In this document: positions 5,483 to 7,036 of the stretch, one piece after another
Layout of the letters: each line of letters begins with the position of its first letter
Position numbering within the stretch: the stretch's first letter is position 1
Assembly: GCA_003695505.1 (NCBI GenBank)
Contig: RFIY01000315.1
Location: 1 to 7,036, forward strand
Length of the DNA stretch: 7,036 nt
Source of the DNA: J088 sp003695505 [NCBI: Candidatus Dadabacteria bacterium]
GTDB taxonomy: Bacteria; J088
Direction of reading: 5' to 3'
The notes under the pieces: generated by a model
The model's input: only the letters and a program-made list of their open reading frames with translations
Databases searched by the model: none
Told to the model about the DNA's origin: nothing
Translations under genes and position numbers: made by a program

Positions 5483-6693
5483 GTGACTTTTTTCAAAACG
5501 GCCCCATCGCGACCTTTCACAATCTGACGAATCGTCCAGTCGAATCGCTCGAAGGCGAGATTCGCGAGCTGGTGGGGCGGCGCCCGGTCGCGCTCGTCCT
5601 GCCGTCGTTGTTCGAAGAAATCGGCACGCCGGCACTCGACAAGATCGTTGCGGAGCTGTCGAACGTCGACTACCTGACCAAAATCGTCATCGGTCTCGAT
5701 CGTGCTAATGAAGCCGAGTTTCAGCAGGCACGTGAGTACTTCGCCCGCCTGCCGCAACGAACCTGGATTCTCTGGAATGACGGGCCGCGGCTGTCGAATC
5801 TGCGTGAGGAGCTGGCCGACCGCGGACTCTACACCGGTGAGCCAGGCAAGGGTCGAAATGTCTGGATGTGCTATGGCTTTGTCCTTGCGGTTGACGAGGT
5901 CGAGGTCGTCGCGCTGCATGATGGCGACATCCTGACCTATGACCGTTCGTTGTTGGCACGACTGATCTATCCGGCGCTACACCGAGCCTTTCCTTACGAG
6001 TTCACAAAGGCCTATTTCAGTCGCATCGGGGGAGGGCGTCTGCATGGCCGAGTTGCGCGGCTGTTCGTGACGCCGTTGATCCGTGCCTTGCGGATGTTAT
6101 TCCCGACGTCGAAATATCTGGAGTACATGGATGCGTTCCGCTATCCGCTGGCCGGCGAAATGTCGATCGGAATGGGTACACTGTCAACCTTGCGTATCCC
6201 GAGTGACTGGGGGCTGGAAATCGGGTTGCTGACCGAGATGTATCGTAATCTCAGTGTCAAGCAGATTTGCCAGGTCGATATCAGTGACAACTACGAGCAC
6301 AAGCACAAACCGCTCGACCTGTCGCAGCGATCGAGCGGGTTGGGGCGGATGGCCGAGGAAATCGCCAAATCGCTGTTCCGTTCGCTGGCGGCCATCGGGT
6401 ACGACCTGCAGCCGGCGCGGTTTCAGACGATCCGCGCGACGTACTACCGGCAGGCGCTGGAAATGCTCGAGCGCTACGAGCGGGATGCGTCGATGAATGG
6501 ACTCGCACTGGACCTCCATATGGAAGAACAGGCCATCGAGCTGTTTACGGACGCGATCATGGATGCCGGAGAGCGCTTCATCCGAAACCCGCGAGAGCGG
6601 GCGCTCATTCCGTCCTGGCGCCGGGTCAGGAGTGCCGTGCCGGATATTTACGAACGTTTTCGTGAGGCCGTAGAGCTGGACAATGCCGACTGA
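5479..6693 (+). CDS. gpgS: Glucosyl-3-phosphoglycerate synthase (GT81 family)
   Basis: A GT-A fold, metal-dependent retaining glycosyltransferase that transfers glucose from an NDP-glucose to D-3-phosphoglycerate, giving the substrate of the preceding phosphatase. The 404 residues are longer than the mycobacterial enzyme (Rv1208, about 324) because of a C-terminal helical extension. Landmarks that parallel Rv1208 are PSLFEE (42-47) for the nucleotide-binding P(A/S)LNEE loop, GKG at 123-125 (PGKGRN), the metal-binding DxD as HDGD with Asp148 and Asp150, FTKAYFSR (175-182), FRYPLAGE (220-227), GLEIGLL (245-251), and the EHKHKPL segment with His274 and His276 near the position of the family's metal/acceptor histidine. 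AGGAG (5468-5472) lies 6 bases before ATG 5479, inside the end of the phosphatase gene. Mannosyl-3-phosphoglycerate synthase is less likely, since the PLAGE and EIGLL blocks are GpgS hallmarks. Sugar-nucleotide preference cannot be read from the sequence. Confidence 0.88.
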   Translation: MSDFFQNGPIATFHNLTNRPVESLEGEIRELVGRRPVALVLPSLFEEIGTPALDKIVAELSNVDYLTKIVIGLDRANEAEFQQAREYFARLPQRTWILWNDGPRLSNLREELADRGLYTGEPGKGRNVWMCYGFVLAVDEVEVVALHDGDILTYDRSLLARLIYPALHRAFPYEFTKAYFSRIGGGRLHGRVARLFVTPLIRALRMLFPTSKYLEYMDAFRYPLAGEMSIGMGTLSTLRIPSDWGLEIGLLTEMYRNLSVKQICQVDISDNYEHKHKPLDLSQRSSGLGRMAEEIAKSLFRSLAAIGYDLQPARFQTIRATYYRQALEMLERYERDASMNGLALDLHMEEQAIELFTDAIMDAGERFIRNPRERALIPSWRRVRSAVPDIYERFREAVELDNAD

Positions 6694-6715
6694 ATGAGGC
6701 AGTCCGTGGGGCGAG

Positions 6716-7036
6716 TTATCCGCGCGCTGCGCGGGACCGCGTGCGCTGGCAGAACAGACCGTATAACCACGGCCGCAACCAGTGAAACGTACGCATCTGT
6801 TGCCGAATCTCTTCTTCGGCGTAGCGGATGCTGTAGCGCCAGGTTTTGTAGTCGAAGGACAGAGAGCGCGCGAAGTAGAGGGGCTTGAGCGCCTCGATCA
6901 GTTGTTCGCGTTCGCTGCCATATTCGCAGAAACGAAACAGCATCAGGTACACGACCGTGGCCCACTCCTCGGCGCTCATGTCGTAGTGGTCGGCGTGAAC
7001 CATTGCGGTCATCCGGGTCAGGACGATGCCGGGCAA
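6716..7036 (-). CDS. C-terminal part of an unidentified convergent gene (5' end outside)
   Basis: An open - strand frame enters from the right edge and stops at TAA (complement of 6716-6718), 22 bases after the gpgS stop, so the two genes converge. The 106 visible residues have normal coding character: a Trp/Tyr-rich helical stretch (SAEEWATVVYLMLFRF), then EQLIEALKPLYFARSLSF and a conserved-looking tail ending YAEEEIRQQ and LRPWLYGLF before a basic end. From memory, the LxPLYxxRxxSF pattern followed by an acidic helix recalls the C-terminus of some GT2-type glycosyltransferases, including mannosyl/glucosylglycerate synthase-like proteins. This is weak and unverified. A TTG sits exactly at the window edge, but the real start is almost certainly outside. 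No terminator with a T-run separates it from gpgS. Confidence 0.7.
   Translation of the reverse strand: MPGIVLTRMTAMVHADHYDMSAEEWATVVYLMLFRFCEYGSEREQLIEALKPLYFARSLSFDYKTWRYSIRYAEEEIRQQMRTFHWLRPWLYGLFCQRTRSRAARG

Noticed and set aside
4631-5635. - strand open frame of 334 residues across the phosphatase gene and into gpgS
   Set aside because: It runs opposite two recognised, coupled genes, is low-complexity Arg/Ala/Pro-rich, and has no family motif.
6720-6734. CCGCGC-GCT-GCGCGG hairpin between the convergent genes
   Set aside because: It is a perfect 6-bp stem, but it lies inside the end of the - strand coding frame and has no T-run on either side, so I do not call it a terminator.
6694-6888. 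Small + strand frame with ATG directly after the gpgS stop
   Set aside because: It lies opposite the better-supported - strand gene, and its Arg/Ser/Ala-rich translation looks like an antisense shadow.
1-7036. CRISPR arrays, tRNA/rRNA genes, insertion sequences, phage or defence genes
   Set aside because: I saw no regularly spaced direct repeats, no tRNA- or rRNA-like sequence and no transposase or defence-like protein in the recognised reading frames.

Overview
The window is GC-rich and densely coded. The gene families (BioF, an MpgP/GpgS compatible-solute pair, an FNR/Anr-type box) and the lipobox protein suggest a Gram-negative bacterium, most likely a halotolerant gammaproteobacterium. 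The species cannot be named from the sequence. Four complete genes lie on the + strand, and one gene truncated by the window edge lies on the - strand.

Left part (1-1216): bioF, the PLP enzyme that makes 8-amino-7-oxononanoate for biotin. It has a TTG start that overlaps the stop of a possible upstream reading frame by four bases (TTGA), as in a translationally coupled operon.

Middle (1217-4525): a 153-base gap contains a perfect dyad, TGTAAAC-N14-GTTTACA, that resembles BirA (biotin repressor) half-sites and encloses a possible -35 element. It is followed by a 1022-residue secreted lipoprotein built as a string of PKD, IPT/TIG, nidogen-like and Ig-like modules with a C-terminal YVTN-type beta-propeller. 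That gene ends at a bulged hairpin followed by a strong intrinsic terminator.

Right part (4526-6693): a separate two-gene operon for a glycosylglycerate compatible solute. It encodes a HAD-IIB phosphatase of the mannosyl-3-phosphoglycerate phosphatase family and a GT81-type glucosyl-3-phosphoglycerate synthase, with a 4-base ATGA overlap. GpgS would join glucose from an NDP-sugar to 3-phosphoglycerate, and the phosphatase would release glucosylglycerate. The promoter has an FNR/Anr-like box (TTGATCCAGGTCAA) 23 bases upstream of TACAAT, which fits a class II activator position. The implied short leader places the only good Shine-Dalgarno sequence before an ATT codon, so the phosphatase may use a rare ATT start.

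Right edge (6716-7036): the C-terminal part of a convergent - strand gene that I could not identify securely. Its tail weakly recalls C-terminal segments of GT2-like glycosyltransferases. The most unusual signals are regulatory: apparent oxygen or redox control of an osmolyte operon, the possible ATT start, and a biotin-operator-like dyad in front of a lipoprotein gene.
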